From contig CATXZD010000012.1 in assembly GCA_958403905.1 (NCBI GenBank), forward strand, positions 24,275 to 88,274: a stretch of 64,000 nt of DNA, written 5' to 3'. Shown piece after piece: positions 43,675 through 52,858 of this stretch. Numbering within the stretch: the first letter of the stretch is position 1; each line of letters starts with the position of its first letter. The notes below the pieces were generated by a model that saw only the letters and a list, made by a program, of their open reading frames with translations, searched no databases and was not told the DNA's origin. Made by a program: the position numbers and the translations under genes. This DNA comes from an uncultured Ruminococcus sp. (GTDB taxonomy: Bacteria; Bacillota; Clostridia; Oscillospirales; Acutalibacteraceae).

Positions 43675-44943
43675 TTATTCATTTAAAACCAATTCTCCGC
43701 TGTCGTGTTTGATAGAGTAAATTGTTCTCCATTCTTTTTTATCCACACCAATCTGCGACTTATCAAGTGCTTTTAAACCGTTGTCTATTATATAGATATT
43801 CTGCATTGTCGCACCGACCAAGATTTCGCATCCTTTGGGAATATTAATTGTGTCAACAATCTCACCGTCAAAGGTCATTACGAAAAGCTTATAATCACCT
43901 GACGCTATATTATCATTTCCCGAATTTGAAAGATAAATATACTTTGAATCGCTGAAAATGTGCCACGAATTGTCGGGACAAGGTGCAATCTCTTTGACAT
44001 TTTTACCATCAAGCGTGCAGGTGTAAATAGTTTTGGGGGCAATATCAGAATCAAGATAAAACAGCCTGTTATCCGCAACAGTAAAACAACTGTAAGACTT
44101 TGCAAGACTGTAAATTTCATTTGTATCAAAATCATATCTGCATATGCCGCCTTCCCACTCGTTATAGTTGTCATCAACAGCATAGCTGTATGCAAAATAA
44201 AGGCTATTGCCTACACCCATAAAGCGGTTTATTCCCGCAGCAGGTTTATTGGATTCAAACACAAGTCTTTTGCTGTCCTTGTTTTCAAGGCTCATTGAGT
44301 ATAGCTTTGTTCCGTTATCTGCGTTAATGCTCCAGAAAACATTGCCTCTGTGCACAGTAAACACACCAACAGTGTTTATGTCAGTTGCATCAAAGAGGGA
44401 AAATAATTTCTCTCTTGTTGAACCTGTTTTGCTGACCTTAAAAAGCGAAATTGTCTTTGCCGAACTGCTTGAAGTTAAATCGTCGCTTTTGTTGTTTCCG
44501 TTTCCGAGCAAATAAATGCAGTCATCATAATAGGCTATTCCTTTATCATAATAAAATTCACTCTCATTAAAAGCGGCATTGCAGTCGGAACCATATGTAT
44601 CAACATCGTGCTTGCAATCAGGCTTATTGCAGAGAGGAACGGTAGTTTCAGACTTGTAGTCATAGTAATATAATGCTCCCCTGTAAAACATATAATCTCC
44701 GCTGCCGTTTGAAACTTTCATATCACACCTTGCAATAAATCCCGTTTGGTCATCTCCGAGCCTGAACTGTGTATCACCGCTTGGAAGAGGAGCATTATTG
44801 CGAAGCTGTGTATCGTTTGCAACATCTGTGCTATTGATTTTTTTTGCAGGCTCGGTGCTTGTAATTGCGCTTTCTTCGCTGTTACATGAACAAATCACAA
44901 ATACTAAAGCAATTGCCGATAATAAAGCTATACACTTTTTCAT
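43675..44943 (-). CDS. Cys/His-motif lipoprotein (set 2)
   Basis: A 422-aa lipoprotein: signal with lipobox VICSC (Cys20), then a repetitive beta-rich body like a propeller (repeats with IYY/YLLGN/DNRLFYLD phrases). The family motif PLCNKPDCKH is followed by DCNAAF. The same motif occurs in the lipoproteins at 49667, 51863 and 54085, so the four are paralogues. The Cys and His residues could bind metal or form disulfides. The gene starts its own operon (promoter region 44944-45208) with permease and ATPase downstream. I infer an extracellular receptor or co-factor for the transporter. Confidence 0.8.
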   Translation of the reverse strand: MKKCIALLSAIALVFVICSCNSEESAITSTEPAKKINSTDVANDTQLRNNAPLPSGDTQFRLGDDQTGFIARCDMKVSNGSGDYMFYRGALYYYDYKSETTVPLCNKPDCKHDVDTYGSDCNAAFNESEFYYDKGIAYYDDCIYLLGNGNNKSDDLTSSSSAKTISLFKVSKTGSTREKLFSLFDATDINTVGVFTVHRGNVFWSINADNGTKLYSMSLENKDSKRLVFESNKPAAGINRFMGVGNSLYFAYSYAVDDNYNEWEGGICRYDFDTNEIYSLAKSYSCFTVADNRLFYLDSDIAPKTIYTCTLDGKNVKEIAPCPDNSWHIFSDSKYIYLSNSGNDNIASGDYKLFVMTFDGEIVDTINIPKGCEILVGATMQNIYIIDNGLKALDKSQIGVDKKEWRTIYSIKHDSGELVLNE

Positions 44944-45208
44944 ATGATCCCTACCTGTATGTTTTATATATTCATATTACACCATCTGTCTGTTTTTTAT
45001 CTGTAGTTTACTATAATAATTTTGAATATGCGTATAAAAAAAGGCATCTCAAAAAACATTCAATCAAACTGGATTGTCTGTTTTTGAGAAAGCCCTGAAA
45101 GTTTTATAGTAGCAGATACATTAGAACCTATAGCCTCGCAATTATAACCGCAACCGATGACAGCTCACAAACTACAGCATTAGTTTTCCCTTTTTCACAA
45201 CACTCAAG
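44944..45208. other. Intergenic region with terminator and possible gene remnant
   Basis: A CTCAAAAA/TTTTTGAG hairpin with inner AATC/GATT at 45043-45092 (minus strand) ends the set 1 operon. Between 45180 and 45080 a minus-strand frame includes VVCELSSVAVI, which resembles the signal-peptide end of the secreted proteins at 52412 and 54536 (AAVCALSSVAAI) but contains stops. It may be a decayed copy. Confidence 0.4.
45043..45092 (-). terminator. Terminator of the set 1 transporter operon
   Basis: CTCAAAAA pairs with TTTTTGAG, with inner AATC/GATT, and seven Ts follow on the minus strand. Confidence 0.65.
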
Positions 45209-46087
45209 CTACTTACCGCTTTCAAATACGTAAAGGTACAAATCCTCAAGTGTAGGTTTTGTAAGATGTATTTTATGGTTTTCTGGCGGATCGTCAGTTA
45301 CTAACCTTACAATAATTTTATCTTCATTATGGCAGAGGTTAGAAACCCTGTAATTATCCTGAAAATATTTCAGATTTTCCTTGTCCGTTTCAATCTCAAA
45401 CACCTTGTTTTCAATTTGTTTTACAAGATTCTGACAGGTATCGTGCGATACAAGCCGGCCGCTTTTGAGTAATATAATCTCCTTTGCGATAAACTCAATG
45501 TCCGATACAACGTGGGTTGAAATCAATACTATTTTATTTTCCGCAATTTCGCTTATGAAGTTGCGGATTCTTATTCTCTCTTTCGGGTCAAGTCCTGCTG
45601 TCGGCTCGTCAAGAATTAAAATTTTCGGGTCATTCAAAAGTGCCTGAGCAATAAGCGCACGCTGTTTCATACCGCCTGAAAATGAGCCGAGTTTTTTATG
45701 TGCGGAACCTTTCAAATTGACAGTTTCGAGAAGTGAAGTGATTTTTGCCTTTGCCTCTTTCTTTTTTAGTCCCTTTAAAGCCGCCACATACCATAAAAAG
45801 CGGTTGAGCGTAAAGTCATTGTACAAGCCCTGCTGTTGGGGCATATAACCGAGAACTGTTCTGTAATTCTTGCCGAGTTTTTTAATGTCCTCGCCATCAT
45901 AGAGTACTTCTCCTCTGTCGGAATGGAGATTGTCGGTGATGATATTCATAAGTGTACTCTTGCCTGCTCCGTTCGGACCGAGCAAGCCGTACACGCCCGA
46001 AGTCAGGGTTACGGAAAAATTATCAAGCGCCTTTACAGTTCCCTTTTTATACGTTTTGCTGATATTTTGAATTTCAAGAGTAGGCAT
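45209..46087 (-). CDS. ABC transporter ATPase (set 1)
   Basis: A 292-aa ATPase: Walker A GPNGAGKST, signature SFSGGMKQR, Walker B ILILDEPTAGLDPKERIR, H-loop ISTHVVSD. It overlaps the permease gene by 14 nt. Its second half is DNA-identical to the set 2 ATPase (45315-45604 against 40474-40763), while the first halves diverge (for example KTYKKGTVKALDNFSV here and KIYGNHTALDGVSI there). That supports replacement by gene conversion. It forms a transporter with the permease at 48467 and is the last gene of the quorum-sensing-linked operon. Confidence 0.92.
   Translation of the reverse strand: MPTLEIQNISKTYKKGTVKALDNFSVTLTSGVYGLLGPNGAGKSTLMNIITDNLHSDRGEVLYDGEDIKKLGKNYRTVLGYMPQQQGLYNDFTLNRFLWYVAALKGLKKKEAKAKITSLLETVNLKGSAHKKLGSFSGGMKQRALIAQALLNDPKILILDEPTAGLDPKERIRIRNFISEIAENKIVLISTHVVSDIEFIAKEIILLKSGRLVSHDTCQNLVKQIENKVFEIETDKENLKYFQDNYRVSNLCHNEDKIIVRLVTDDPPENHKIHLTKPTLEDLYLYVFESGK
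45315..45604. repeat. 290-bp identical segment shared with the set 2 ATPase gene
   Basis: Partner of 40474-40763, see there. The first difference at the right end is one base (C for T), after which the sequences diverge. Confidence 0.8.
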
Positions 46088-48467
46088 TTTTCTTCCTCCG
46101 TATTCTTGATTTTGTGAATTTTAATTGTGAAATTATCGTCATTACAATTGAAATTGAAATGCTGATTACGCAAACAATAATAAGTACCGCAACGCAATTA
46201 TTCGCAATGCAGTAGCCTATACGCACACTTTCTGCCGAATACACCGCAAGACAGGGTATGATTATCAGCACAGTTGAAAGCACCATTGTGAACATATTGC
46301 TTTCGGTGATTATCGAAAGTGCAGTAATAATCGAAACGACTGCAAGCGCAAGCAACAGACTGCAAAGTAAATTAACAAGCATTGCGCCCATAACGCTGAA
46401 ACACGAGGCTTGCAGATTATCAAAAATACAAACTATAGGTGTTGCAAAGCTTTTAGTGCCGTAAGTGTTTATAAAGCGAATGAAATACGGCAGGTAAACA
46501 GATATGAATGACAAAAGCGTGAACATCAGAAGTACCGCAATTTTCCTGACAAAAAGTTTTGTTTTTCCGTTTTTTGTCGGGCGAATAAGGTTAATCATAC
46601 CGTTTTTATATTCAACCGAAAAAACGTACGGAACGGCTATCAGCAGAACAAAGCAGAGAAGGGCAAAGTCGTTCCATTCCCTTGTTTTGCTCGACACAAA
46701 GGTCGAATAGATATTCTCGTCAATAAACCTTGCTTTTACTCCGTCTGATTTTAATCCAAGCAGTCTGTTATACTGCTCCGTCACCCTATCAAAGGCAACG
46801 CCCTTGCTGTTCAAGATGTTTTCGATTGACTTTGACATAGCCTGTTTTGTGCTTTCCGAAAGTTCGCTGTTTACTGCGATTTCGTCAAGCCGCTGTCGCA
46901 AGTCGTCAAAGTATTGCTGTTGTTCTGTGATATAGGTTTCCTTTTCCGAAGTTATGTCACCCTCAAGGTATTCAATATACGCCTTGTAATCTGCATCAGA
47001 AACTTCTGAATACGGATAGCGCACCGTTCCGAACGAGGAAACGACTGCGAAAACCAAAAGCAAAACAAGCACAACCGCCATTTTATTCTGAATGGTAAAT
47101 TTGAAAATTTCGTCCTTTAAAACGCTTGTACTGCCGTTTATTCTGAAAAATCTCAACTTGATTTTTTCAAACAATTTTGAAAAGATATTCGCTTTTTTTT
47201 GCTGATTTCGTTTGCAGAATACCACGCAGGAAAATATGGTACATAAAATAAATACTATACCAAAAACACCAAGCACAATCGGAACGGAAGTGACGGCATT
47301 TGAAAAAATGTTGAGATTTAAGTAGCTTCCGAAAAATTGACTGCCGTCAAGAATATAGAAAATATTTATGTACTTTAAAAGATTTAAAAACGAATTCTGT
47401 CCGATTAAGGAATATAGCAGATATTCCGCACCAACAGCGCCAAGCCCTGTAAGATACATTGCCGCAGAGCTTGAAAAACAGATAAACACAAGCGCAAGCA
47501 AGGACGAAATAACGAAAATTCCGATTGTCTTTGCAAGCGCAAAGAGCAGTAAAAACTGACCAGCTGTTACCAATAGCGTACAGTTGCGAAACTCTGAAAT
47601 TGACTGAACATTCACACTCAAATCCGTACTGCCGTACAAAAAGGTATTTACTGTAAAATCCGACAAAATGAACAAAATCGACGCAAAAGCTGACAGCACA
47701 AAAAGCACCGCAAGCTTTGAAATTATCGTTTTCAGCCTGCCTAACTTTGTACAGCGGATAAGCGAATAAAGTCCCTTATCACGCTCGTAGCCGAAAAGGT
47801 AAATGCAAATCAAAAGCACAACGGCAATAATAAAAATATCGGTCAAGCCGTATTTTACCGTTGCTGTTAAAGAGTCGGAATTTACAAGCCTTAATTCGGT
47901 GTTTTCCAAGCCTGCGTAGTCATCTGCGGTCTTGTAAAGATTCTTGTAGGAAAACGAATTTTCATCACCGAAGATTGACGATGCTGACTGCGCCTTTGCC
48001 CTATCGTACATTTCACCGATAAAATCGGGGTATGCGTTTATATACTCAATCTGCTGTGAAATATCATAAAGAAAGCCGTTTTTCCAAAGGCCATCTTCCC
48101 CGTTTTCGCTCATTTCAACAGCCTTTTTGTATGCCTCGGGATTGCTTTTTCTGTACTGTTCAAGCTCAATGGTATAGCTTTCAATAAGCTCCTCGTTGTC
48201 AGCCTGTGCAAGACTTTCAAGCCTTCCCGAAATTTCATAAGCAAGCAGTTCATCATCAAGCTGCTTTTTCGCCTTGTCAATCGGCATTGAAGAATATTTG
48301 CTGAGCATTTTGCCGTACTCGTCGGAGTAAGTAAGCCTTAGATTATTCTCCTCTGTGTTCTGCGAGGAATAAAGCAGAAAGCCGTTAATTACAAGGCAGA
48401 GCGCAAGGACAATTAAAAATATTTTTTTGTTAAGTACCTTTTTCAGTTCATAAATAAAAAGTTTCAT
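46074..48467 (-). CDS. ABC-2 type permease, two-half fusion (set 1)
   Basis: A 797-aa membrane protein with the same two-half plan as the set 2 permease: an N-terminal helix (about 12-31, KKIFLIVLALCLVINGFLLY), an extracellular stretch to about 205, five or six helices to about 430, a second leading helix (about 460-480), an extracellular region (about 500-610) and a final helix cluster (about 615-790). It is only distantly similar to the set 2 permease. It starts 13 nt after the lipoprotein at 49667 and overlaps the ATPase. The extracellular parts contain SSIF and ENSFSYKNL in the same places as set 2. Confidence 0.85.
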   Translation of the reverse strand: MKLFIYELKKVLNKKIFLIVLALCLVINGFLLYSSQNTEENNLRLTYSDEYGKMLSKYSSMPIDKAKKQLDDELLAYEISGRLESLAQADNEELIESYTIELEQYRKSNPEAYKKAVEMSENGEDGLWKNGFLYDISQQIEYINAYPDFIGEMYDRAKAQSASSIFGDENSFSYKNLYKTADDYAGLENTELRLVNSDSLTATVKYGLTDIFIIAVVLLICIYLFGYERDKGLYSLIRCTKLGRLKTIISKLAVLFVLSAFASILFILSDFTVNTFLYGSTDLSVNVQSISEFRNCTLLVTAGQFLLLFALAKTIGIFVISSLLALVFICFSSSAAMYLTGLGAVGAEYLLYSLIGQNSFLNLLKYINIFYILDGSQFFGSYLNLNIFSNAVTSVPIVLGVFGIVFILCTIFSCVVFCKRNQQKKANIFSKLFEKIKLRFFRINGSTSVLKDEIFKFTIQNKMAVVLVLLLVFAVVSSFGTVRYPYSEVSDADYKAYIEYLEGDITSEKETYITEQQQYFDDLRQRLDEIAVNSELSESTKQAMSKSIENILNSKGVAFDRVTEQYNRLLGLKSDGVKARFIDENIYSTFVSSKTREWNDFALLCFVLLIAVPYVFSVEYKNGMINLIRPTKNGKTKLFVRKIAVLLMFTLLSFISVYLPYFIRFINTYGTKSFATPIVCIFDNLQASCFSVMGAMLVNLLCSLLLALAVVSIITALSIITESNMFTMVLSTVLIIIPCLAVYSAESVRIGYCIANNCVAVLIIVCVISISISIVMTIISQLKFTKSRIRRKKNAYS

Positions 48468-48479
48468 AGGTTTTATCTG

Positions 48480-49667
48480 TTACTCAAAAGTATAGATTTT
48501 CTCTGCATTTTCGGTGTTGCTCTTGTCGATATAATAAAGTGTTTTTTCTTCCTCGCTATAATCGACAAAGCAACTGCTGTCGCAACCGATTTCGGCGGTA
48601 AATTCAAACGGCATATTTTTAAGCGTTGCCTTATAGCTTTTATCGCAGAAAATGAGTTTGTCGGCTTCATTTTCATCATTTGCGGCTGAAATTATCAGAT
48701 TTTCGCCGTCATTCGTAAACGGAGTGTAATATGGATAGCCGCCGAGCAAGCCGGTACAGTCAAGAATTTCTTTTTGATCCTCTCCGCTGAAACCACACTC
48801 GTAGACTTTACTTCCGTTTGCAAAAATCAACTTATCGTTAAAAACCGTAAACATTGAGTTTATGTTTATCTTCAGCTTTTCGCTGAGGTTCTCCCACTTG
48901 TCGGTCTGCAAATCGTAGTTTATCAGATAGCTGTTTTCGTTTGCGCCGTCAAGCTTCGTTATCCACAAAAAGAGGTGATTACCGTAGAATCTTGTGTCGC
49001 ACACACTCATACCCTTTTGTATGCCGTATTTATAGTAAGGCAACAGCTCGGTTGTGTCGCCTTTGCCGTCGGCAGAAACCTTGTAAAGCGCCATATTACT
49101 TCCATCTGCCGCTCCCTCGGTATCCTTTTTACTGCCTTCATAATAAATATACCCTCTGTGTATTTTAAAGCTCCAAATTGTGCAGTCCCTTGTTGAATAC
49201 ACAACCTCTCTGTTTGTTCCGTCAGTTGAAATTTTGCAGATTTCGTTCAGCTCATAGCTAACGCCGTCCTTGTCGGTTTTGTCCTTAACAGCCTGAAAAT
49301 AAATGCTGTTGTTATAATAAACAAGGCTCTTGAAAGAGGAATTCAGAAAAGCCGTACACTCCTGCTTTTTCTCAAACGACGTTTCCTTATCGTGCATGCA
49401 GTCACTGCGATTGCACAATGGCTGACACTTATGTGTCACCTTATCAACCACATACAGAAATCCATTATCTGTGTTGAGAAAATAAATTTCCTTTTCGCTC
49501 TCGGCTAAATAGAGCTGACTGCCGTATCTGATGAAATTTTCCTGACTGTCCTGATTGAATATATATGTATCGGAGTTGTCAATTTTTAAATTATTCTCAC
49601 CGCAGGCTGAAAGTGTGCCTGCAAAAAATACTGCGATAATAATTGCTGATAAAAACCTTTTCATCAT
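48480..49667 (-). CDS. Cys/His-motif lipoprotein, set 1
   Basis: A 395-aa lipoprotein with signal and lipobox LSACG, followed by a propeller-like body with the motif PLCNRSDCMHDKE and a downstream ECTAFL. It overlaps the upstream lipoprotein by 4 nt (ATGATG) and is followed by the permease. The family motif is shared with the lipoproteins at 44943, 51863 and 54085. A role as external partner of the transporter is inferred from gene order only. Confidence 0.8.
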   Translation of the reverse strand: MMKRFLSAIIIAVFFAGTLSACGENNLKIDNSDTYIFNQDSQENFIRYGSQLYLAESEKEIYFLNTDNGFLYVVDKVTHKCQPLCNRSDCMHDKETSFEKKQECTAFLNSSFKSLVYYNNSIYFQAVKDKTDKDGVSYELNEICKISTDGTNREVVYSTRDCTIWSFKIHRGYIYYEGSKKDTEGAADGSNMALYKVSADGKGDTTELLPYYKYGIQKGMSVCDTRFYGNHLFLWITKLDGANENSYLINYDLQTDKWENLSEKLKININSMFTVFNDKLIFANGSKVYECGFSGEDQKEILDCTGLLGGYPYYTPFTNDGENLIISAANDENEADKLIFCDKSYKATLKNMPFEFTAEIGCDSSCFVDYSEEEKTLYYIDKSNTENAEKIYTFE

Positions 49668-50605
49668 TTTCCCTCTGCTGACAGTTCAGCATTTATATTA
49701 CCGTTATTATCAAATGAAATATTCAACTTATAGGTTTCCTTTGAGTTGTCGTTATAGTTTACGATAAGGTCAACTGTTTCACCCTTTAAGTCAGAATAAT
49801 CAAAGCTGTTTTTGCTTTTGAGCGCCAACTGCTGTGAATTGTAGAACAGCTTTTCGTAGCGGTAAATAAAACTGTCCTGCGTTACATTCTGATTTGTTTC
49901 AACCGATTCGCCGAGAATAATTGCATCATCTGGTTTGTCGGTGGCAAGTTCCTTTTTAAAATCCGGATCTGACGCTCCTTTAAGAATTTGAACCACAACA
50001 ACAGGCTCATCAATCTTTTGCTTTTCATCAAGAGAATAAAACTCGTCGCAATCCTTTAAATTACCATCGTTCCAAAGATAAACATCTGCACCCGCAACTA
50101 TCTTGCTCGGGTCGATCCTTGTTCTTGTAATTTCGTTGTAGGTCATACCGTCAAAGTAAACGTTTCTTATCTCGTTAAATCCTCCGCCGTCCCACTTAAA
50201 TTCAAAATCAACCTCAGGCTTGAATGACTCGTCAAGCTTTGATTTATCAACAGCATAATAAAAGTCAAAAACATCAACAAGGCGTGTTACCTTATTATAA
50301 TTATCGTATAAAATTGTCTTATTGTCGCTCTTTGCAACAACGCTTTTTATGCTGTTACCCTTAAAGCAAAGGTACATATTATCAAAGTTTTTTTCTTCAT
50401 TCTTATTGAAAACAAGCTTTGAATTTTCAATTTTCTCTTTGCTTTGCTCAACTGTAACAGTCTTGCCTGGTTCAAGGATTGTGTTATTTCCTGCCGTTTC
50501 GGAAGTACCAAAATAAAAGCTGATTTCTTTGTTTGTGCAACCCGAAAATGACGTTACTACCGTTATAAAAATGGCAATCAAAGCAAGGTAAAGTTTTTTA
50601 TTCAT
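49664..50605 (-). CDS. Lipoprotein of the quorum-linked operon, without the Cys/His motif
   Basis: A 313-aa lipoprotein with lipobox SFSGC (Cys22) and a beta-rich body (YFGTSETAGNNTIL, then FKWDGGGFNEIRNVYFDGMTY). It lacks the PLCN motif of its neighbours and I do not recognise its family. I chose the ATG at 50605 because AAGAGG lies upstream and the protein then begins with a clear signal (MNKKLYLALIAIF). The longer frame from 50686 does not. It overlaps the stop of the gene at 50598 by 8 nt and is therefore translationally coupled to it and to the next gene. Confidence 0.75.
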   Translation of the reverse strand: MNKKLYLALIAIFITVVTSFSGCTNKEISFYFGTSETAGNNTILEPGKTVTVEQSKEKIENSKLVFNKNEEKNFDNMYLCFKGNSIKSVVAKSDNKTILYDNYNKVTRLVDVFDFYYAVDKSKLDESFKPEVDFEFKWDGGGFNEIRNVYFDGMTYNEITRTRIDPSKIVAGADVYLWNDGNLKDCDEFYSLDEKQKIDEPVVVVQILKGASDPDFKKELATDKPDDAIILGESVETNQNVTQDSFIYRYEKLFYNSQQLALKSKNSFDYSDLKGETVDLIVNYNDNSKETYKLNISFDNNGNINAELSAEGK

Positions 50606-51863
50606 ATCTGTAAACCTCTTTGTATGTAAGCTCATTTCCGCTGCCCTGCAAATCGGATTTTTTGATACAACACAAAACCTGTTCACCGCTTTGTTCCGAC
50701 TTTTGAAACCACATATAATCGTCGCCGAAGGTTATTGAATACATAACGTCATTAACTTCATTGGGAACGGTGACGTCTGATTTTTTCTCTCCGTTTTTAT
50801 CATAAACGGAAATGATTTTATCGTCAGTACCTTCATCAACTGCCGACTGATTGTAAACGTAAATATAGCTGTCGTCGCAGAATACCCGATAATTATTGTT
50901 TACTTCCATTACCATCTGCGGATTTGTTCCGTCAAGCTCAGAAATGCATACCTTTTTCTTTTCGTTGTTTGTGTCCGTACCTACCAATTTACCGTTAGAA
51001 AAGCCGACAAATTCATAGTCATTATTATATGGGTCAATAGTTTTATAACTTCCGTCAGAAAGGCTGTATCTGCCTATTTTTCTGACTGTAGAAACCTCTC
51101 CGTCAGTTTTTTCACCTTTAATTATTTTCTCATAGTCAGCCTTGTTTTCATATCCGTTTACGGTGACATACATATAGCCGCCATAAACATTGCGGAGTGT
51201 GCCCGATGTGCCGTAAATTCCGTTAAGCTTTGAAAAATCGATAAATTCCTGCTCGGATTTATCTGAAATGCTAACTCTGTAGTAATTGCCTGCCTGCGTT
51301 TCGGAATTTTCTTCGCTTATACTTGCCGACGTCTGATAGTAAAAATATCCGTCATAAATAAACCAGTCGCAGATAAACTTGTCTTTGAACTCCACAGCCG
51401 TATCGGACTGCGTACCGTCAAGCGAGATGCTTTTCAGAATTGTTGAGATTTCATCGGTATTCTCATTATAACGAGTTGCCAGATAATACATTCTGTCCCT
51501 GTATATCTGAAAATTGTCGAATGAACCACCTTCCATATCGTCAATTTTAGCGTTGCAGTCGGGGAAATCACCCGTATGCAGGCAGTCGGTTTTGTTGCAG
51601 AGAGGCGTTGAATCGAGTGTTTCTGCATCGGTAAAAATAATACGGTCGCTTACAATATTATAATATCCGCTGTCGGATTTCTGTGTAGGAACCCTTGCAC
51701 CGTCATACTTAAACATATACTGAAAATCGGGCATAGAGGAACTTGAAAGCCTTTCGGAGTTATTGCCCTTCGTGTTACAGGCTGTAAAAGCGAAAAATAC
51801 AATCAAAAGTAAAAATATCAAAAACAACTTATATGCAGCAACTGTATGGACGTTTCTTTTCAT
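50598..51863 (-). CDS. Cys/His-motif lipoprotein, first of set 1
   Basis: A 421-aa lipoprotein with signal and lipobox FTAC (Cys29), then a propeller-like body with PLCNKTDCLHTGD and PDCNAKI. GAGG lies 8 nt before the ATG. The gene follows the secreted protein at 52412 by 72 nt and precedes the lipoprotein at 50605 by overlap, so it belongs to the second quorum-linked operon. The same gene pair, secreted protein then PLCN lipoprotein, occurs at 54536/54085 after agrBD. Confidence 0.8.
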   Translation of the reverse strand: MKRNVHTVAAYKLFLIFLLLIVFFAFTACNTKGNNSERLSSSSMPDFQYMFKYDGARVPTQKSDSGYYNIVSDRIIFTDAETLDSTPLCNKTDCLHTGDFPDCNAKIDDMEGGSFDNFQIYRDRMYYLATRYNENTDEISTILKSISLDGTQSDTAVEFKDKFICDWFIYDGYFYYQTSASISEENSETQAGNYYRVSISDKSEQEFIDFSKLNGIYGTSGTLRNVYGGYMYVTVNGYENKADYEKIIKGEKTDGEVSTVRKIGRYSLSDGSYKTIDPYNNDYEFVGFSNGKLVGTDTNNEKKKVCISELDGTNPQMVMEVNNNYRVFCDDSYIYVYNQSAVDEGTDDKIISVYDKNGEKKSDVTVPNEVNDVMYSITFGDDYMWFQKSEQSGEQVLCCIKKSDLQGSGNELTYKEVYRYE

Positions 51864-51935
51864 ATTATATCCTCACTTTTCTTTTATTTTAAATATCTGC
51901 TATACCACAACAGCATAGCAGATATTTGTTAAAAA

Positions 51936-52412
51936 TCAAGGATTAATAATTTTAGTTTTTATTGCAGCATCACCAATTTCTATCACATCAAAATAAGTAG
52001 TTGCATTAGAGCGACTTTTGGCGGTAGATGAGTAATTATATCCTATTGCAACATAATTTTTTAAAATATTGCTTGTACCAGATTTGCGACTTACCGACAC
52101 ACTCAAGTTTTTTACATCAGACTTAGTAGTTTCAGCAGAAACATTTCGTACAAATGCTCCTCCACTAGTATACTCTATGGCGGTTATAGAATCTTTCATA
52201 CGGCAAAATCCTCCGTTTGTAATATCATAGTCTGCCAAACCGGAGCTTTTTCCGACATTGAACGAAAGCCGATGAGTATAGCCATTTTTTAAAGGTACAC
52301 TTTTACTACTTGACACAGCGCCCGCACTTATTGCCGCAACAGATGACAGCGCACATACTGCAGCTAAAGCCGTAATTACCACTCTTTTAAATTTGCTCGT
52401 TTTCTGTTTCAT
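51936..52412 (-). CDS. Small secreted protein, paralogue A
   Basis: A 158-aa protein with a signal peptide (MKQKTSKFKRVVITALAAVC, then ALSSVAAISAGA), then about 125 mature residues rich in Ser/Thr/Asn with beta character (SLNVSVSRKSGTSN-like region). A strong site, AGGAGG, lies 8-9 nt before the ATG. It is the first protein-coding gene after a copy of the agr-type promoter. A paralogue with a near-identical signal lies at 54536. No family is recognised. It could be a bacteriocin-like or matrix protein, or a ligand for the lipoproteins downstream. Confidence 0.75.
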   Translation of the reverse strand: MKQKTSKFKRVVITALAAVCALSSVAAISAGAVSSSKSVPLKNGYTHRLSFNVGKSSGLADYDITNGGFCRMKDSITAIEYTSGGAFVRNVSAETTKSDVKNLSVSVSRKSGTSNILKNYVAIGYNYSSTAKSRSNATTYFDVIEIGDAAIKTKIINP

Positions 52413-52483
52413 AAATTAAACCTCCTCTTAAATTCATATAATTTTAATAATTAGATGTAATGCTATCCAAACAAAATCAATTT

Positions 52484-52500
52484 TTAAGCCATTGGACTCT
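52484..52500 (-). promoter_or_regulatory. Strong ribosome binding site with two-codon ORF, copy A leader
   Basis: GGAGGAGAGTCC is followed by ATG GCT TAA (ATG at 52492). The same arrangement, with ATG GTT TAA, occurs in the leader of the paralogue at 54536. It lies 39 bp downstream of the first GGCACA repeat. It could stabilise the mRNA, act as a minimal leader peptide, or be a relic of a lost gene. Confidence 0.45.
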
Positions 52501-52515
52501 CCTCCTTGTCACAAT

Positions 52516-52578
52516 TCAACTATATATCATAAGGCACAGCACGTCTACAGTTTTGGCACAACATGAAATTTCCGGGCA
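52516..52578 (-). promoter_or_regulatory. Agr-type promoter with three GGCACA repeats, copy A
   Basis: GGCACA occurs on the plus strand at 52531, 52553 and 52573 (spacing 22 and 20 bp). A TATGATATATAGT minus-strand -10 region lies at 52516-52529. The whole block is copied from the promoter of agrB (55412-55474). Agr-type regulators bind such direct repeats. Activation by the regulator at 57588 is inferred. Confidence 0.65.
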
Positions 52579-52589
52579 CAAAAAACAAA

Positions 52590-52627
52590 AAGACATTTCT
52601 GACAAACTGCCAAAAACATCTTTTTCA
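52590..52627 (-). terminator. Terminator after the set B lipoprotein operon
   Basis: AAAAAGATG pairs with CATTTCT-type sequence around a loop, matching the terminator at 55485-55524 with several changes. The stem is imperfect in this copy. Confidence 0.5.
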
Positions 52628-52671
52628 TAAAGGTAAACATAAATGTGTTTATATTTGTATTCATTAATTGC

Positions 52672-52809
52672 CTATCCTGTAACCACCGTAAAACAAGATA
52701 TAACCGTACAGGCTATCACAAGCAAACACATCAGCACTATAACTGCATTGCTTTTTTTGTTCCCTTTTATATTCGCTTTTGATAAGAATAAATCATATAT
52801 TAACTTCAT
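52672..52809 (-). CDS. 45-aa possible FtsX-like remnant or small membrane protein
   Basis: The ATG at 52809 opens a 45-codon frame: a basic N-terminus (MKLIYDLFLSKANIKGNKKS) and one membrane helix (NAVIVLMCLLVIACTVISCF), ending in VVTG. This resembles the very start of FtsX/MacB-type ABC permeases. It follows the lipoprotein at 54085-52859 on the same strand. The ribosome binding site is weak. It could be a true small protein or the remains of a lost permease gene. The shape matches the transporter context. Confidence 0.4.
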   Translation of the reverse strand: MKLIYDLFLSKANIKGNKKSNAVIVLMCLLVIACTVISCFTVVTG

Positions 52810-52858
52810 ATTTAATCTCTATTATGATTAACAGTATGACGCTTTTTTAAAACAGATC

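Noticed and set aside
52643..52831. 62-aa plus-strand frame
   Set aside because: It is the shadow of the better minus-strand 45-aa frame at 52809-52672 and has no promoter or ribosome binding site.
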